The translations under genes were made by a program, and so were the position numbers. Positions 11,543 through 21,301 of a stretch of 64,000 nt of DNA are shown here, in pieces. The notes under the pieces are model-generated. The model worked only from the letters and a program-made list of their open reading frames with translations, was not told the origin of the DNA and made no database searches. Each line of letters starts with the position of its first letter. Position 1 is the stretch's first letter. Origin of the DNA: Cephalotrichum gorgonifer (lineage: Eukaryota; Ascomycota; Sordariomycetes; Microascales; Microascaceae); NCBI GenBank assembly GCA_900312665.1, contig ONZQ02000001.1:4090346-4154345 (forward strand). Direction: 5' to 3'.

Positions 11543-11927
11543 TTCAGGGGTGGAGGAAAACCTGGTTAGGTGCAGTGTATAATACGAGGGCTGCTGCGGG
11601 GAGATTTGAATGCACGAGAGCGCCGTGTCTGTCTGGTTCTTGAAGCTTCTTAAACTGTCATCTGCAAGCTTTTTATGATAGCGGTCACGTTCACACACTG
11701 CCTGGGGCAGATACATCACCGTCATTCGCTAAGATTTGGGTCAAGAAAAAAAAAGATCTCTCAATTTCAAGCTCGGTCTCGGCTGAGCTGATGTAGAAAA
11801 TCCCAAGGCGCAACAAGCATCCAATGTAACTCCCCACCCATGTACCGAAAAGATAAAGAATAACCCCAATCAAAACACAGAAGCTGTTTCTCGTCCCCGA
11901 CTATAAAAACACTGCGGGACCCAGACC
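11543..11927. other. Short 3' intergenic region between convergent ArfGAP and arg-2
   Basis: These 385 bases should hold both 3' UTRs. An A-rich tract (about 11744-11755) is the only notable element. Confidence 0.5.
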
Positions 11928-13463
11928 TTACGACGACGACTCGGCGGACAGAGGCATGGGCTCGACGCCCACACGCTCCCTGCTGAGGATGTCAAGCATC
12001 AGCTGAGTGGGCGTGTTGTCCTTGTACACAGCCTGGTTGTCCTTGAAGAACTTGACGTTCTCGAGGTACTTGTCGAAGAGGTAGGAGCTGTCCATGGGAC
12101 CGCCCTTCGCCTCGGGGTGGAACTGGGTCGAGAAGATGGGACGGGTCTTGTGGATCATTCCTGCAAGGGGGTCATCAGTTAGCTTGACACGCCATTAAGT
12201 GGTTCCAAAGGGTTTCCTTACCCTCGTTGCTTCCGTCGTTGAGGTTGACGAAGTACTCCTTCCACTCGCTGGGCAGCGTCGTCGCGTCGACGGCATAACC
12301 GTGGTTCTGGCTCGTGATGTGGCACTGGCCCGTGGTAAGGTCAAGCGCGGGGATGTTGTGCGCCCTGTTGCCGTACTTAAGCTTGATGGTGCGAGCACCG
12401 GCGGCGAGAGCGAGGAGCTGGTGGCCGAGGCAGATGCCGAAGATGGGGACGTCCGAGGAGTCCATGAGGCGGTTGAGGTTGTAGACGGTCTCCTGGCAGT
12501 GGATCGGGTCACCAGGGCCGTTGGAGATGAAGACTCCGTCGAGGCTGGAGGCAACCTTGTGGATGGGGTAGTTGTAGGGGAAGACGGTGACGGAGGCTCC
12601 GCGGCTGACAAGGCTTCGGAGGATGTTCTCCTTGACACCGCAGTCGATGAGGCCGATGTGGTACTTGGCGTTGGGAGACTCGACGACGAAGGGGGCCTTG
12701 GTGCTGACCTTCTTCACAAGGTTGATCGCACCAGGGTCGATGAAGGACTCGTCCTCATCGGCGTCGTAGCCCTCCCCGACGGTGATCTTGGCGAGAGAAG
12801 AACCTTCCTCCCTCAGGTAGGTGACGATGGCACGGGTGTCAACGCCGGAAATGATGGGGACACCCTCTCGGGCACACCACTCGTTCAGGCTCTGGACAGC
12901 GGTCCAGTGGCTGTACTGCTCGGCCATGTCGCCGACGACAACTCCAGCGCACTGGATGTGGGGAGATTCGAAGTACTTCAGAAGGTTGTACTCATCTCGC
13001 TCGTTTGAGGGGACGCCGTAGTTCCCAATCAGGGGTTGGGTGAAGACCAGGATCTGGCCACGGTAGGACGGGTCGGACATGGACTCGGGGTAGCCGACGA
13101 GCGAGGTAGTGAAGACGGCCTCGCCCGAAATGTTGTTGTTCCCACCGAAAGGCTTGCCGTGGAAAACGGGGCCACCCTAGAGTAACATCCGAGTCAGTGA
13201 CCACCGCGGCAAGGATCTAGCAAGGGGACATCACGTACTCGGATGGTGAGCGTCGCCTCGGCAGCCCTGGGGCCGTCGGGGGACGAGGGAGTGCGGTACT
13301 TCTGCGGGGGCATATCTCGGCCCTTGCTACCGCCGGCGAACGCCTTCCTGGTGGAGGCATAGCGAGCCTGGGTCGCCCGGTGCGAGGGCTTCGCAGCAAG
13401 GCTGAGCCCCGCCCCGGAAACCGGGGAGGGCTTAACAAGTCGGACGGCTAAGCGAGAGAACAT
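11928..13463 (-). CDS. arg-2: Carbamoyl-phosphate synthase, arginine-specific, small (glutaminase) subunit, mitochondrial
   Basis: Exons 13463-13239, 13176-12222 and 12160-11928 give 470 residues. The first about 45 residues (MFSRLAVRLVKPS... ARYASTRKAF) are basic, Ser/Ala-rich and lack acidic residues, as in a mitochondrial import signal. The carA-type N-domain follows (GGPVFHGKPFGG... TSLVGYPESM). The class I glutamine amidotransferase domain has the nucleophile elbow GICLGHQ (Cys about 324) and QFHPEA (His about 408, Glu about 410). The enzyme releases ammonia from glutamine and passes it to the large subunit, giving carbamoyl phosphate for citrulline and arginine. The ATG at 13463 has A at -3 (good context). 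It lies 61 bases after the stop of the upstream attenuator peptide, which marks it as the arginine-regulated form and not the pyrimidine one. Introns are 62 and 61 bases. Upstream TGACTC motifs suggest cross-pathway control. Confidence 0.95.
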
Positions 13464-13524
13464 TTTCGGTTCGGACGACGGTCGGTAATAGGTAGTAGTG
13501 GTAGCTGGTTATTGGGGAGACCGT

Positions 13525-14005
13525 TCAAGCGGCTAGGGCTCGCCACAAATGGTCTGCAGAATATGTTAGCGGATCAAGAGAAAGCAAGGGCGATATCGAC
13601 CATGTCATGGCGGTGAGGGAGTCGAGGATGGAGTCGATGCCGGCAACGAACCTGAAAGATAGTCCTATATCCAGTAAGTATATGACGGTAATGAACAGTA
13701 AAACACACAATGACAATAAACACGCAAGGATATAAAACGATTGAACAATCTCGAGATATACTCGAGACACAATGAAGGGATGTAATTGGGGTGGGAACAA
13801 AAATCTTGACGAGCGCCGGGGGCGAGGCCGGTGGTGATTAAAGAATTGGTGGGGCTTTTTCCCTTAGCGTGCAGACCGCCCCCTTCACATTGGAATCAAT
13901 GCTCCCCCCCACCCGGTTTTTTCTTCAACCAAAACTCAGAAGGAAATTTTTTGTTGTCGAACTTGAACTTACCTGGGAGGTAAACTGCGAACAGCGCCCG
14001 TTCAT
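13525..14005 (-). CDS. Arginine attenuator peptide (uORF of arg-2), three exons including a 13-base microexon
   Basis: Three pieces splice to exactly 24 codons plus stop. Exon a (14005-13973) encodes MNGRCSQFTSQ. A 13-base microexon (13664-13652) encodes DYLS plus one base. Exon c (13553-13525) completes D and encodes HLWRALAA, then TGA. The product matches the attenuator peptide known from Neurospora arg-2 and yeast CPA1 in length and in the DYLSDHLWRAL core. In those fungi the nascent peptide stalls ribosomes at its stop codon when arginine is high, blocking access to the main start. Asp12, essential in Neurospora, is encoded by the first codon of the microexon. Intron a (13665-13972, 308 bases) is GTAAGT...TATAG; intron b (13554-13651, 98 bases) is GTTCGT...GCTAAC...TGCAG. 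The uORF start has C at -3, a weak context that would allow leaky scanning, as the known mechanism needs. Confidence 0.92.
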
Positions 14006-14190
14006 ATGGGGCTTAGTTATGACTGGAAGGCCAGCGGTGTAGACAGAATTGTCACTGAAGGCAGCGTAGGCTTCTTTTCCTTTGGATTGGGGATGTCTGA
14101 GTTGTGTCAGGTATTTTCTGGGAGAGGTTTCTGGTGAAGTGTCGTGTGTCAAAGTTGCGGAGGGGGGAAGGGGTAGAAAAAAAATCCTTA

Positions 14191-14197
14191 AGAGTCA
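14191..14197 (-). promoter_or_regulatory. Candidate CPC1/Gcn4 site (TGACTCT)
   Basis: The minus strand reads CTGACTCTTAA about 190 bases upstream of the attenuator-peptide start. TGACTC is the core bound by the bZIP regulators Gcn4 and CPC1, which raise arg-2 under amino-acid shortage in Neurospora. This is a motif match only. Confidence 0.4.
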
Positions 14198-14367
14198 GAG
14201 GGGAGGTGTGTAGTAGATAGCCAATAGGATGATGCTGGTTGGCTGGCCTCGCCGATATCGTCGAGTTATTTCCGACAATCATTGGTCCGCTGCGGGGTGC
14301 AGCGCGCAGCATTGCTGAGTTAGTGCGGCGGCGCTGCCGCTGCCGTCACCGCCGTCATGGGGATCTG

Positions 14368-14376
14368 AAGAGTCAT
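14368..14376 (-). promoter_or_regulatory. Candidate CPC1/Gcn4 site (ATGACTCTT)
   Basis: The minus strand reads ATGACTCTT, one base from the palindromic Gcn4 optimum ATGACTCAT, about 365 bases upstream of the attenuator-peptide start codon. Confidence 0.45.
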
Positions 14377-14719
14377 CGAGGCACAAAAAAGTTTCTACAT
14401 GGGTACACTCTAGCGCGGTCACCGTGTACCCCATCTGGAGTGACCGTTAATAGCGCGTTCACAGACTAACTACGTGTAGAATGGGCATTTCGCCTTCGCC
14501 TTCGCTCCCTCGGCTCCGTGTAAAAGCCGGACGGAGTAATATGAGATAAGAGACATCAGATAAAATAACCAGTGTCGTCATTTCTCTTCCAGAAACCACT
14601 GCTCCCGACCCGGTGCGGCATCCCCGAACAACCCACTCGCACGTCGAATATACCGGGCATCATTCAGCCTCATGTCATTCCCCATATAAACAACCAATCG
14701 CAGCCTTTTACGAACCATT

Positions 14720-14736
14720 TGACTCCAACGGAGTCA
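14720..14736. promoter_or_regulatory. Inverted pair of TGACTC cores
   Basis: TGACTCC and GGAGTCA face each other across a 3-base spacer, giving a perfect 7-base inverted repeat with a Gcn4/CPC1-type core in each arm. It lies about 715 bases upstream of the attenuator-peptide start. Confidence 0.35.
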
Positions 14737-14946
14737 TACCCCCATCGTACTTGTAGGAGCAAGAGACCCGATGAGGAGCGGTTGGCTGACCCACCTCGAA
14801 TACTGAATAAGCTATATTAGTGGTGTTCTCCTGCCGATATGGTCAATTGCGGCCGGATGGTTTTCTTATATGATTTTTTGTTCATGTGCTGTAATATCAT
14901 CTACGTTTAGACAGTTGGCTACGATCTTCGCTTTCCCATGCGTACT

Positions 14947-15970
14947 TTACAAAGCACCCAGCTCCTTCAACTTTGAAACCAGGCCCCCGACGTCCTCGAC
15001 CTTGCCGCCACCCTGGCGAGCGGCGGGCTCTGAAAGGCAAACTACAATTAGTACCGTGAACCCGCGTAGAGACATGTAGAAAGAAGGGGGGGAGGGGGGA
15101 ACCCACCGGCGACCTTGAGCACCTTCAACCTGTTGGCCGTCTCCACCCCGTAATCCGCCAACTTCTTCTTCTCCAGCGACTTCTTCTTCGCCTTCATGAT
15201 GTTCGGCAGGTTCGCATACCGAGGCACATTCAGCCTCAGATCCGTCGTGATGACCATCGGCAGCTTACTCCTCAGAGTCTCCACACCGCCGTCCACCTCC
15301 CTCGTCACAATGACGGCGTCCCCCTCCGCGAACTCCACGTTGCTCGCCTGTGTCGCCTGGCCCCAGCCCAGAAGCCCGGCGAGCATCTGGCCCGTCTGAC
15401 CCGAGTCGTCGTCGATGCTCTGCTTACCCAGGATGACCAGGTTGGTGTTCTGCTCCTCCACGACCTTCTTCAGCACCTTCGCGACGCCGAGCGGCTCCAG
15501 CTCCTCGCCCTCCTTCACCTCGACGTGGATGGCACGGTCGGCGCCCATGGCCATTGCCGTGCGCAGGACATCCTGGGCCTTCGTGGGCCCAGCGGAGAAG
15601 ACGCAGATGTCCTCCACGCCCCCGGGCGCGCGCTTCTTCTCGCGTATGCGGACGGATTCCTCGACGGAGAGCTCGTCGAAGGGGTTCATTGAGTGTTTAA
15701 CGCCGGCGGTCTCGACGCCCGTCAGGGCCTTGTTGACTCGGGGTTTAACCTAGAACGAGGACGGCGATTAGCTTAGATTGGTCATAGCTGGGCGAGGGCC
15801 AATCGGGATTCCGATCCGGTGGGCGGAGATGGGAGCCCCCCGGGGGTGGGAGACGGAGATGTGGCAGGGCGCTGGAGTGGGGGTCTGCTTCGTTGGTTGC
15901 GCGGAGGAGAGATGCTTACTGCATAGTCAATCACCCTCTTGACGGGAACTAGGATCCGAAGTGCGGACAT
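14947..15970 (-). CDS. Electron transfer flavoprotein, beta subunit
   Basis: Exons 15970-15920, 15749-15107 and 15029-14947 encode 258 residues, the usual length for ETF-beta. The sequence opens with the family N-terminus MSALRILVPVKRVIDYAVKP, and MNPFDE follows from residue 44. It holds the nucleotide-binding region (AMAMGADRAIHVEV, NLVILGKQSIDDDSGQTGQMLAGLLGW) and the C-terminal LPNIMKAKKKSLEKKKLADYGVE that recognises dehydrogenases. With ETF-alpha it carries electrons from mitochondrial acyl-CoA and amino-acid dehydrogenases to ETF-ubiquinone oxidoreductase. Introns are 170 and 77 bases. The last exon is short and ends VSKLKELGAL. There is no long presequence, as is normal for beta subunits. 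Confidence 0.95.
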
Positions 15971-16549
15971 TGTGGGCGCTCTTTGTGGTGGTAATTGGCG
16001 TTTGGAAGGTTAGGGGAGGAAGAATTCGGAGGTGAGGGGAGCTCCCTCGGCCGGTCGGCTAGTGCCGGTTATCAGCCACAAATGCAGCCTCGCAGCTCTG
16101 CTCCGGATATCGGCGCAGGTGCTTCGCACACGTGAAAGGCCTCCACACAGCGCCCTCTGGGGAGCTCCTCGGCCTGGCAGCATGCATGTTTCATCCCATT
16201 CACCCTCTAATGTTCAACATATAACAGCCGACAGTTTACGTGATTAACTCAAGGGAATCCCACCAAGGGTATGTATCTTTAAAGTTTTATTGATGAGGGT
16301 AAAAATACGTGTCAAGGTAATCACGTTTCTGGACAATACAAGCCTCCCGAAAAAATGAACCAGCCGCCCAACCTTTTTTCCGACCGTCGCTTTCTTGAAA
16401 AAGGGGAGCCCGAGTCCCGAGACCCAAGGTGATCCCATATCCCGTGTGCCGCCTAAATATCCCCAAGAACGCCGACACATACCACCAACCTGAGCCCTCG
16501 TTCTATTCCGAAATCCCCTAGTTCCCTTCCCCTCTCAAACGCCCTGAGC
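15971..16549. other. Intergenic between tandem ETF-beta and SAP/RRM genes
   Basis: About 580 bases that must hold the ETF-beta promoter and the 3' end of the SAP/RRM gene. Open frames are short and featureless. Confidence 0.5.
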
Positions 16550-18616
16550 TTAGTATCGGTCGTCACGACCATTTCGGAAATCATCCCTTGCGTCACGGTC
16601 ATCTTGGAAACGAAGCCTGCCTTGATCCTTTGTGTGATCACCCTCCCGAGGTTTGTTGCGGTGGCGAGGTGGGCTCTCGTCGAACCTTCGTCGATCATCG
16701 CGGTCGGTTAAGCCAGGGAGGTAGCGATCGCTGCGCGGTGGGAAGGACGGCTGGCCGCGAGGACCAAACCGTGGACCACCGTACCCTCCGCCACCACGGC
16801 CTCTACCGTACCCTCCACCACGCCCTTGGCGCTCATATCGCCTCTCTCGCTCGCGATGGGGCGGGCGTATGCCCTCGAATACTTCCGCGCCTCGGTCCAC
16901 GAAGTGTGATGCGTCCTCGAAAGTATATCGATTGATCTCCTTTCCTAGCTCCCGCTGGGCGCGTTTACTGTAGTACGAACGCATGTCGTCAACGCGCTGG
17001 CGAGCCAGCTCATCCGATACCAGTCGATAAGTCACGAATGGACGTGTAGTGGTCGAACCAAATTTTCCACCGGGTTCTCCTCGCCCGGGCGCGGCATTAG
17101 GGCGGTAGAAGGCCCCCTCAGGTCCGGGCCCACGTTGTGCGCGAGGGCCGATAGGAATCGTGTTTGTGCTGTTAAATGCCGGTCCCGTGGGCGGTAGCCT
17201 AGCAGGGGGGGGTGGCGCGGTGCGGTTGCCAGGGCCGGTGGGAATGCGATTAGGGGGTGATTCATCTATCTCGAGATGGGCCATCACATCCCCCGAGCTG
17301 TTAACGTCGTAGACGACAGCCCACCGCTTAGCAGTCGAGCTCCTACTGCCGCCCTGGGACTCTTCTGTGTCAATCCATCCTCTAACCTTCTCGGCAGGTA
17401 CGAAGTCAACCCACAGTGGCTTGCGGTTCGCTTCATCAGGCCAGACACGATTATGCAAAGCATTCCGGACCCTAGAAGCCGCCGAAATATTCGTGAAGAC
17501 AGCAAATGCATGAGTTCGAATCTGATCTAAGAAGAAATCCTCCACCTCGTCCCCCAGGGGCTCGGCGCCCGGGGGTGTGGCTAGATGGACGAGATGTGCC
17601 CGAACGTCCGGTGCCCGCAAAGGCCTCATGAAATTTTTAATGTAGAGCGCAGAGGTCGCAGGATGCACAGCGGGCTCAATATCTCGCTCAGAATCCATTT
17701 CTTGGCCTCCTTCATAGGCGGCGTGACTGGATGGCTCAATTCCGGGGAAGTGTCGGGATTCTACCGTGCCAGAGGCGGCTTGGGAGAGAGCTTCAGCTTT
17801 GAGGGAAGGTGCGTGATCGCCGTGCGCTTCGGCTGCTGGTATATTCGCGTCTTCATTAGCGCCACGGTCCGGGGAAGAGACCGGCCTGTCCTCCATAATC
17901 ACATCTTGGCCGTCATCAACATTGCTAGTAGGTTCGTCTAGCTTCGGGGCTAGCTCAGCCCCTAGGGTCTCCGTAGAGTCCCCTCGTTGTCGCTTTCGGG
18001 CGGAAATATCTGACGGAGTAGGACTAGGCGATCTCTTTCGCTTCTGTATATCCTGCGGAATGTCTTGGACTTCCCGCGTCTCTTGCGGCGACACGGGACC
18101 ATGCACATCTACCACCTGGGCGCCGACCTTGGTGTCTTCCTTCGGTATCGTAGGCAGGGCGGACAAGGTCTCTACAGCTTCGGCAGGAGCCTCAGGCTGG
18201 GGGGCTGCAGTGGGCTCCAGCTCTGGCGCTTGTTCGGGGGTGGGGTGGGGCGATGGCTTGGCCGCTGGCGGAGGAATCGGTGTCAAAACTTGTTGCGCTT
18301 TATCCTCGCCCTCATGCGCCGCGCCGCCCTCAGTCTGGCGCTCCCGGGGCTCTTCCTCCTCCTTCACCTCATCCTGATCGCCGGTCGCGCGGCCGTTAGA
18401 TTCGGCGAAAGGTTGACCGGTTGCGCTTGCGTCGCCGTTTGCGCCGGATAGCGCATCTGAAGGAATTTGCTCGGCAGGATCGGCCGGGGTCCCCTCTTGC
18501 TCTGCATCGGCCGTTTCGAGTCGCGAAACTAGGTCTGCCTTGAGGCCGGTGTGGGAAAGGCCGCGGCGCTTAAGCTCTGCCTTGAGCTCGGTAACTTTGA
18601 GTTTGCTCCAATCCAT
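16550..18616 (-). CDS. SAP-domain and RRM protein, Acinus-like (ASAP/PSAP RNA-processing factor)
   Basis: A single open frame of 688 codons. The SAP motif sits at the very N-terminus (WSKLKVTELKAELKRRGLS, then HTGLKADLVSRLE), a helix-hinge-helix that binds scaffold DNA. An acidic, Pro/Ala-rich disordered region with a basic nuclear-signal-like patch (KRKRSPSPTPSDISARKRQR) covers about 45-320. An RRM-like fold (ALYIKNFMRPLRAPDVRAHL through THAFAVFTNISAASRVRNALH, WVDFVPAEKVRGW) covers about 325-425. The C-terminus has a conserved block (YYSKRAQRELGKEINRY, then FEGIRPPHRERERRY) resembling the RNPS1/SAP18-binding motif of Acinus. A Gly/Arg-rich tail and an Asp/Arg-rich end follow. In animals Acinus links RNPS1 and SAP18 to the exon-junction complex; the same role here is inferred from domain order. 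No intron is needed. Confidence 0.82.
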   Translation of the reverse strand: MDWSKLKVTELKAELKRRGLSHTGLKADLVSRLETADAEQEGTPADPAEQIPSDALSGANGDASATGQPFAESNGRATGDQDEVKEEEEPRERQTEGGAAHEGEDKAQQVLTPIPPPAAKPSPHPTPEQAPELEPTAAPQPEAPAEAVETLSALPTIPKEDTKVGAQVVDVHGPVSPQETREVQDIPQDIQKRKRSPSPTPSDISARKRQRGDSTETLGAELAPKLDEPTSNVDDGQDVIMEDRPVSSPDRGANEDANIPAAEAHGDHAPSLKAEALSQAASGTVESRHFPGIEPSSHAAYEGGQEMDSERDIEPAVHPATSALYIKNFMRPLRAPDVRAHLVHLATPPGAEPLGDEVEDFFLDQIRTHAFAVFTNISAASRVRNALHNRVWPDEANRKPLWVDFVPAEKVRGWIDTEESQGGSRSSTAKRWAVVYDVNSSGDVMAHLEIDESPPNRIPTGPGNRTAPPPPARLPPTGPAFNSTNTIPIGPRAQRGPGPEGAFYRPNAAPGRGEPGGKFGSTTTRPFVTYRLVSDELARQRVDDMRSYYSKRAQRELGKEINRYTFEDASHFVDRGAEVFEGIRPPHRERERRYERQGRGGGYGRGRGGGGYGGPRFGPRGQPSFPPRSDRYLPGLTDRDDRRRFDESPPRHRNKPREGDHTKDQGRLRFQDDRDARDDFRNGRDDRY

Positions 18617-20290
18617 CTCGACGGATCTTTAAACGCAAAGTCTCGAGTAGCGCATCGCTGGGTGGTGAACGAGGAACGAGATGGTGATTTCCCAAACACT
18701 AAAATATTCCGCGAATGGGGCATGAGTAAAGGAAAGAGATCCGAGTATTATGGGAGTAGGAAGAGGATCAGGGAGAGACGGATAGGTGAGGTGTAGTAAA
18801 AACAGTGGAGGCAAGTGTCTTGGAACCAAAGCTTAGCGGAAGGAGGTAATGGCGCGTCGCGCAAAAAGGGAAGTTACCTGTGGGCAATGAGACATGCGAC
18901 AAACCAAGTACCAAGGTACGAGTACCGTGAACATCAAGCCAAATCGGGGATATCACCTCAAAGCTACCGATCTGAGCTAGCATAATAATAGCCGATCTGC
19001 CCCATTATACATGTGAGAACATGGGCTATATTACATAATGTCCCAGCTGCTCATACCGACTTCAGGCGCATGGTTAAAGTTTGGATTCAAACAAGCCATG
19101 AGACAACTCCGGACGACAAAAACCTGCTTTCCCCAAAAGTTGTAACATCGCCCCGAAAACGATATTACTCCACTTGCTGGGTCGAGCTCCACGATTAGCA
19201 GCACGGTCATGCTTCCCCTCTTTCGCGTGTAAAGCTCGTTCTATCACGTTTCGTCGCGCCACCTAGTACACCCTAGGCTGTGAGTACTTGCATAATAGTG
19301 GCTGCCCACATTTTGTCTTCCTATCATTCCCGCCTGTACCTACACGGCGGCTTGGTGAGGGTCTCCTCGGCCAAGCTGCTTCGACCTTGCATGGACGGTT
19401 GCCGTGCAGCTGGCTCCCCATCGTTTGTACATATTTTGGCAAGCAGCGCGACGTCCCAAACCATGAATTCTGGGATTGGTCAGTCAGTGTATGCTCCACT
19501 GCTCAGATTGAGGTTGGGACCTGCATTTCCTTGCTGCACAAGTACTTGTACTTGTACGCCAGATGTTCACAATTACGTAGTTTGGGCATCCAAGGGTCAC
19601 CTTCGATGCCGGTGAATTGCGATAATTCATCGCCGCCCTCGATGGAGTATGATTTAGCTACACATTCGCAAGCAGTTTCCTTGCCGGTCTCCCCATTTGG
19701 TACCTCACTTGGAGATTGATGACAAGCCCCTCTTCTCGCTGGAATAGGCTCGCTGAAATATTCTCCCTGCAGCCACGCCCCAAATTACATTCCCTCTCTC
19801 TGCACACCGCCCTATCTGCATTCCTAGGAAACTCAGCAATCCAGGCAGGTAGTGGGAGACAAAGAAGTATAGGATCCGGAGGTGGCATTTTCGACGTAGC
19901 GTTTTCTTCAATCATTCATTGTACGTCGTCAATAGCGAGCCGGGTTGCTATTGAGAGCCGCAGACAATAGACAAAGGTGTCAACATCTGGTTGGAAGGAA
20001 GGAATTAAACCACACTACCAAATCGCAAACGTCGGATTCCCTCCTAACAAGAACTTTCTCCCCTGCATTCCATATACACCAGACACTTCTTGCCCGGCCT
20101 TCTTATTCGCCCTTCTTTTGTTTTACCAAGCGCACTCCCCCCCGGGTTCCTGCTGTCCGAACAACCTACCTACTATCCTGCAAACCGTCGGAGAGTTTCG
20201 CGCTTTGATATCTGCAGGCCTAGACCACTGTTTATCTTGCGGATCGCCGAAGAATCACACGAGGGCACGAGAATAGGAAGCCATAGAGAC
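18617..20290. other. Intergenic between divergent SAP/RRM gene and unknown gene
   Basis: These 1.7 kb hold two promoters. At 19539-19558 a run of GTAC-phased hexamers (ACAAGTACTTGTACTTGTAC) occurs, one of the dispersed arrays described in the findings. No other gene, tRNA or transposon end is seen. Confidence 0.5.
19539..19558. repeat. GTAC-phased hexamer repeat
   Basis: GTAC recurs every six bases (GTACTT GTACTT GTAC). It lies in intergenic DNA and belongs to the same family as arrays at 40617-40640, 54581-54600, 59003-59047, 59382-59406 and 59664-59699. Confidence 0.6.
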
Positions 20291-21301
20291 ATGGCAACAC
20301 CAGCAGCGAAGAAACCGGCCGGTAGGAGGGGGAGGACGCCAAGCCGCACGCCTAGGGGCCGGAGACCAACACCCGGGGCCTTGGACCGAGTCGCCGGCGG
20401 CCGCATAACGAAGCATGAGTCGCCCAGGCCGTCGCATGCCGACTCGTCTTACCTCGAGGAGGGCAGCAGCAGGCTTGATGATGTTGAGAGAGAGATGGAG
20501 GCGGACCGCTACGAGGAGATGATGGAGGAGAAGAAGCTATTCCCAGGGAGCGAGGAGTGGTCGCCTGACGAGGAGAGACTCTTTCAACTTCTGTTCATGC
20601 GACAGTATATCCCGCTCATGCCGCCGCATTGGAGCGTCGACTTTCGGGGGATACCCTTGCCCAAGATCCTCTTCGCCACTTCAGAGGTGGACAGGGCGGT
20701 CATATACTCGCAGTCAGAGCGAGACTTTCGTGGTAAGGAGCGCCTTCTGGGGGAGGGGCTGTATTTGTCTAGATGCCTAGGCACTAATACTGTCTGTATA
20801 GCAACGAAGGCGATAATCAGATTAATCGACCTCACGGCCAGTGTGCGGGCCTTCGTCCAAACGAACCAGAAGGCGAAGATCCCTGGCTACATGAAGAAGG
20901 AGCTGGACCAGTACGTGCGCTGGGCGGCACTGGATGGCCACTACGAGCACCCGCATGAATTACCCAATCTCATCGTCGAAGTTGTCGACATGAGCATCGG
21001 CGGCGCGGGTATCACAGACTACATCCAGGCCCGGCTCAGGGGGCTGGCGGAGCAGCACCGGACCTTCTGGCGGGAGACGCCCGAACGGCCGCCGGTGCTC
21101 TACGGACTCTTCATTGTCAATACGACGCTACTAGTGCTGACAGTCGACCCTTCTAAGGGCGAGGAGGCGCACGTTAGTTACCAGGTCGAGGTCAACTTCA
21201 ACCAGCGGAACCAGGGGGTGTGGAATGCGATCACGGTGGCGATCGTAGTGTGTCTTGCGAGGGACGACATGATAACCAGGAAGCAATATTTTGGCAAGTA
21301 A
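20291..21301 (+). CDS. Conserved-looking fungal protein of unknown function, basic N-terminus
   Basis: Two exons, 20291-20732 and 20802-21301, give 313 residues. The intron (20733-20801, 69 bases, GTAAGG...CACTAATAC...TATAG) has no stop in frame, so the unspliced frame is also open; splicing joins DFR to ATKAIIRLIDL. The N-terminal 50 residues are strongly basic (RRGRTPSRTPRGRRPTPG), resembling a nuclear-targeting or DNA/RNA-binding tail. An acidic helix (EREMEADRYEEMMEEKKLFPG) follows, then a globular region with conserved-looking aromatic motifs (MRQYIPLMPPHWSVDFRGIPLPKILF; YMKKELDQYVRWAALDGHY). The C-terminal half alternates beta-like hydrophobic strands (YGLFIVNTTLLVLTVDP, then VSYQVEVNFNQRNQGVWNAI). 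I do not recognise a named family. The start is the first ATG of the frame after a C-rich leader, before the basic tail. Confidence 0.8.
   Translation: MATPAAKKPAGRRGRTPSRTPRGRRPTPGALDRVAGGRITKHESPRPSHADSSYLEEGSSRLDDVEREMEADRYEEMMEEKKLFPGSEEWSPDEERLFQLLFMRQYIPLMPPHWSVDFRGIPLPKILFATSEVDRAVIYSQSERDFRGKERLLGEGLYLSRCLGTNTVCIATKAIIRLIDLTASVRAFVQTNQKAKIPGYMKKELDQYVRWAALDGHYEHPHELPNLIVEVVDMSIGGAGITDYIQARLRGLAEQHRTFWRETPERPPVLYGLFIVNTTLLVLTVDPSKGEEAHVSYQVEVNFNQRNQGVWNAITVAIVVCLARDDMITRKQYFGK

Larger units (their letters stand above)
14006..14946. other. arg-2 upstream region and ETF-beta 3' flank
   Basis: No gene is recognised in these 940 bases. The region contains the arg-2 promoter and leader on the minus strand, with four TGACTC cores listed separately, and the 3' flank of the ETF-beta gene. 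Confidence 0.55.

Noticed and set aside
12199..13008. 269-codon plus-strand frame over arg-2
   Set aside because: Val/Asp/Gly-rich mirror of the arg-2 coding strand.
13525..13800. Reading the arg-2 upstream frame as one 91-codon uORF
   Set aside because: Only its last eight or nine residues match the attenuator peptide; the preceding residues are intronic (GCTAAC branch and TGCAG acceptor), and the spliced version gives the exact known length.
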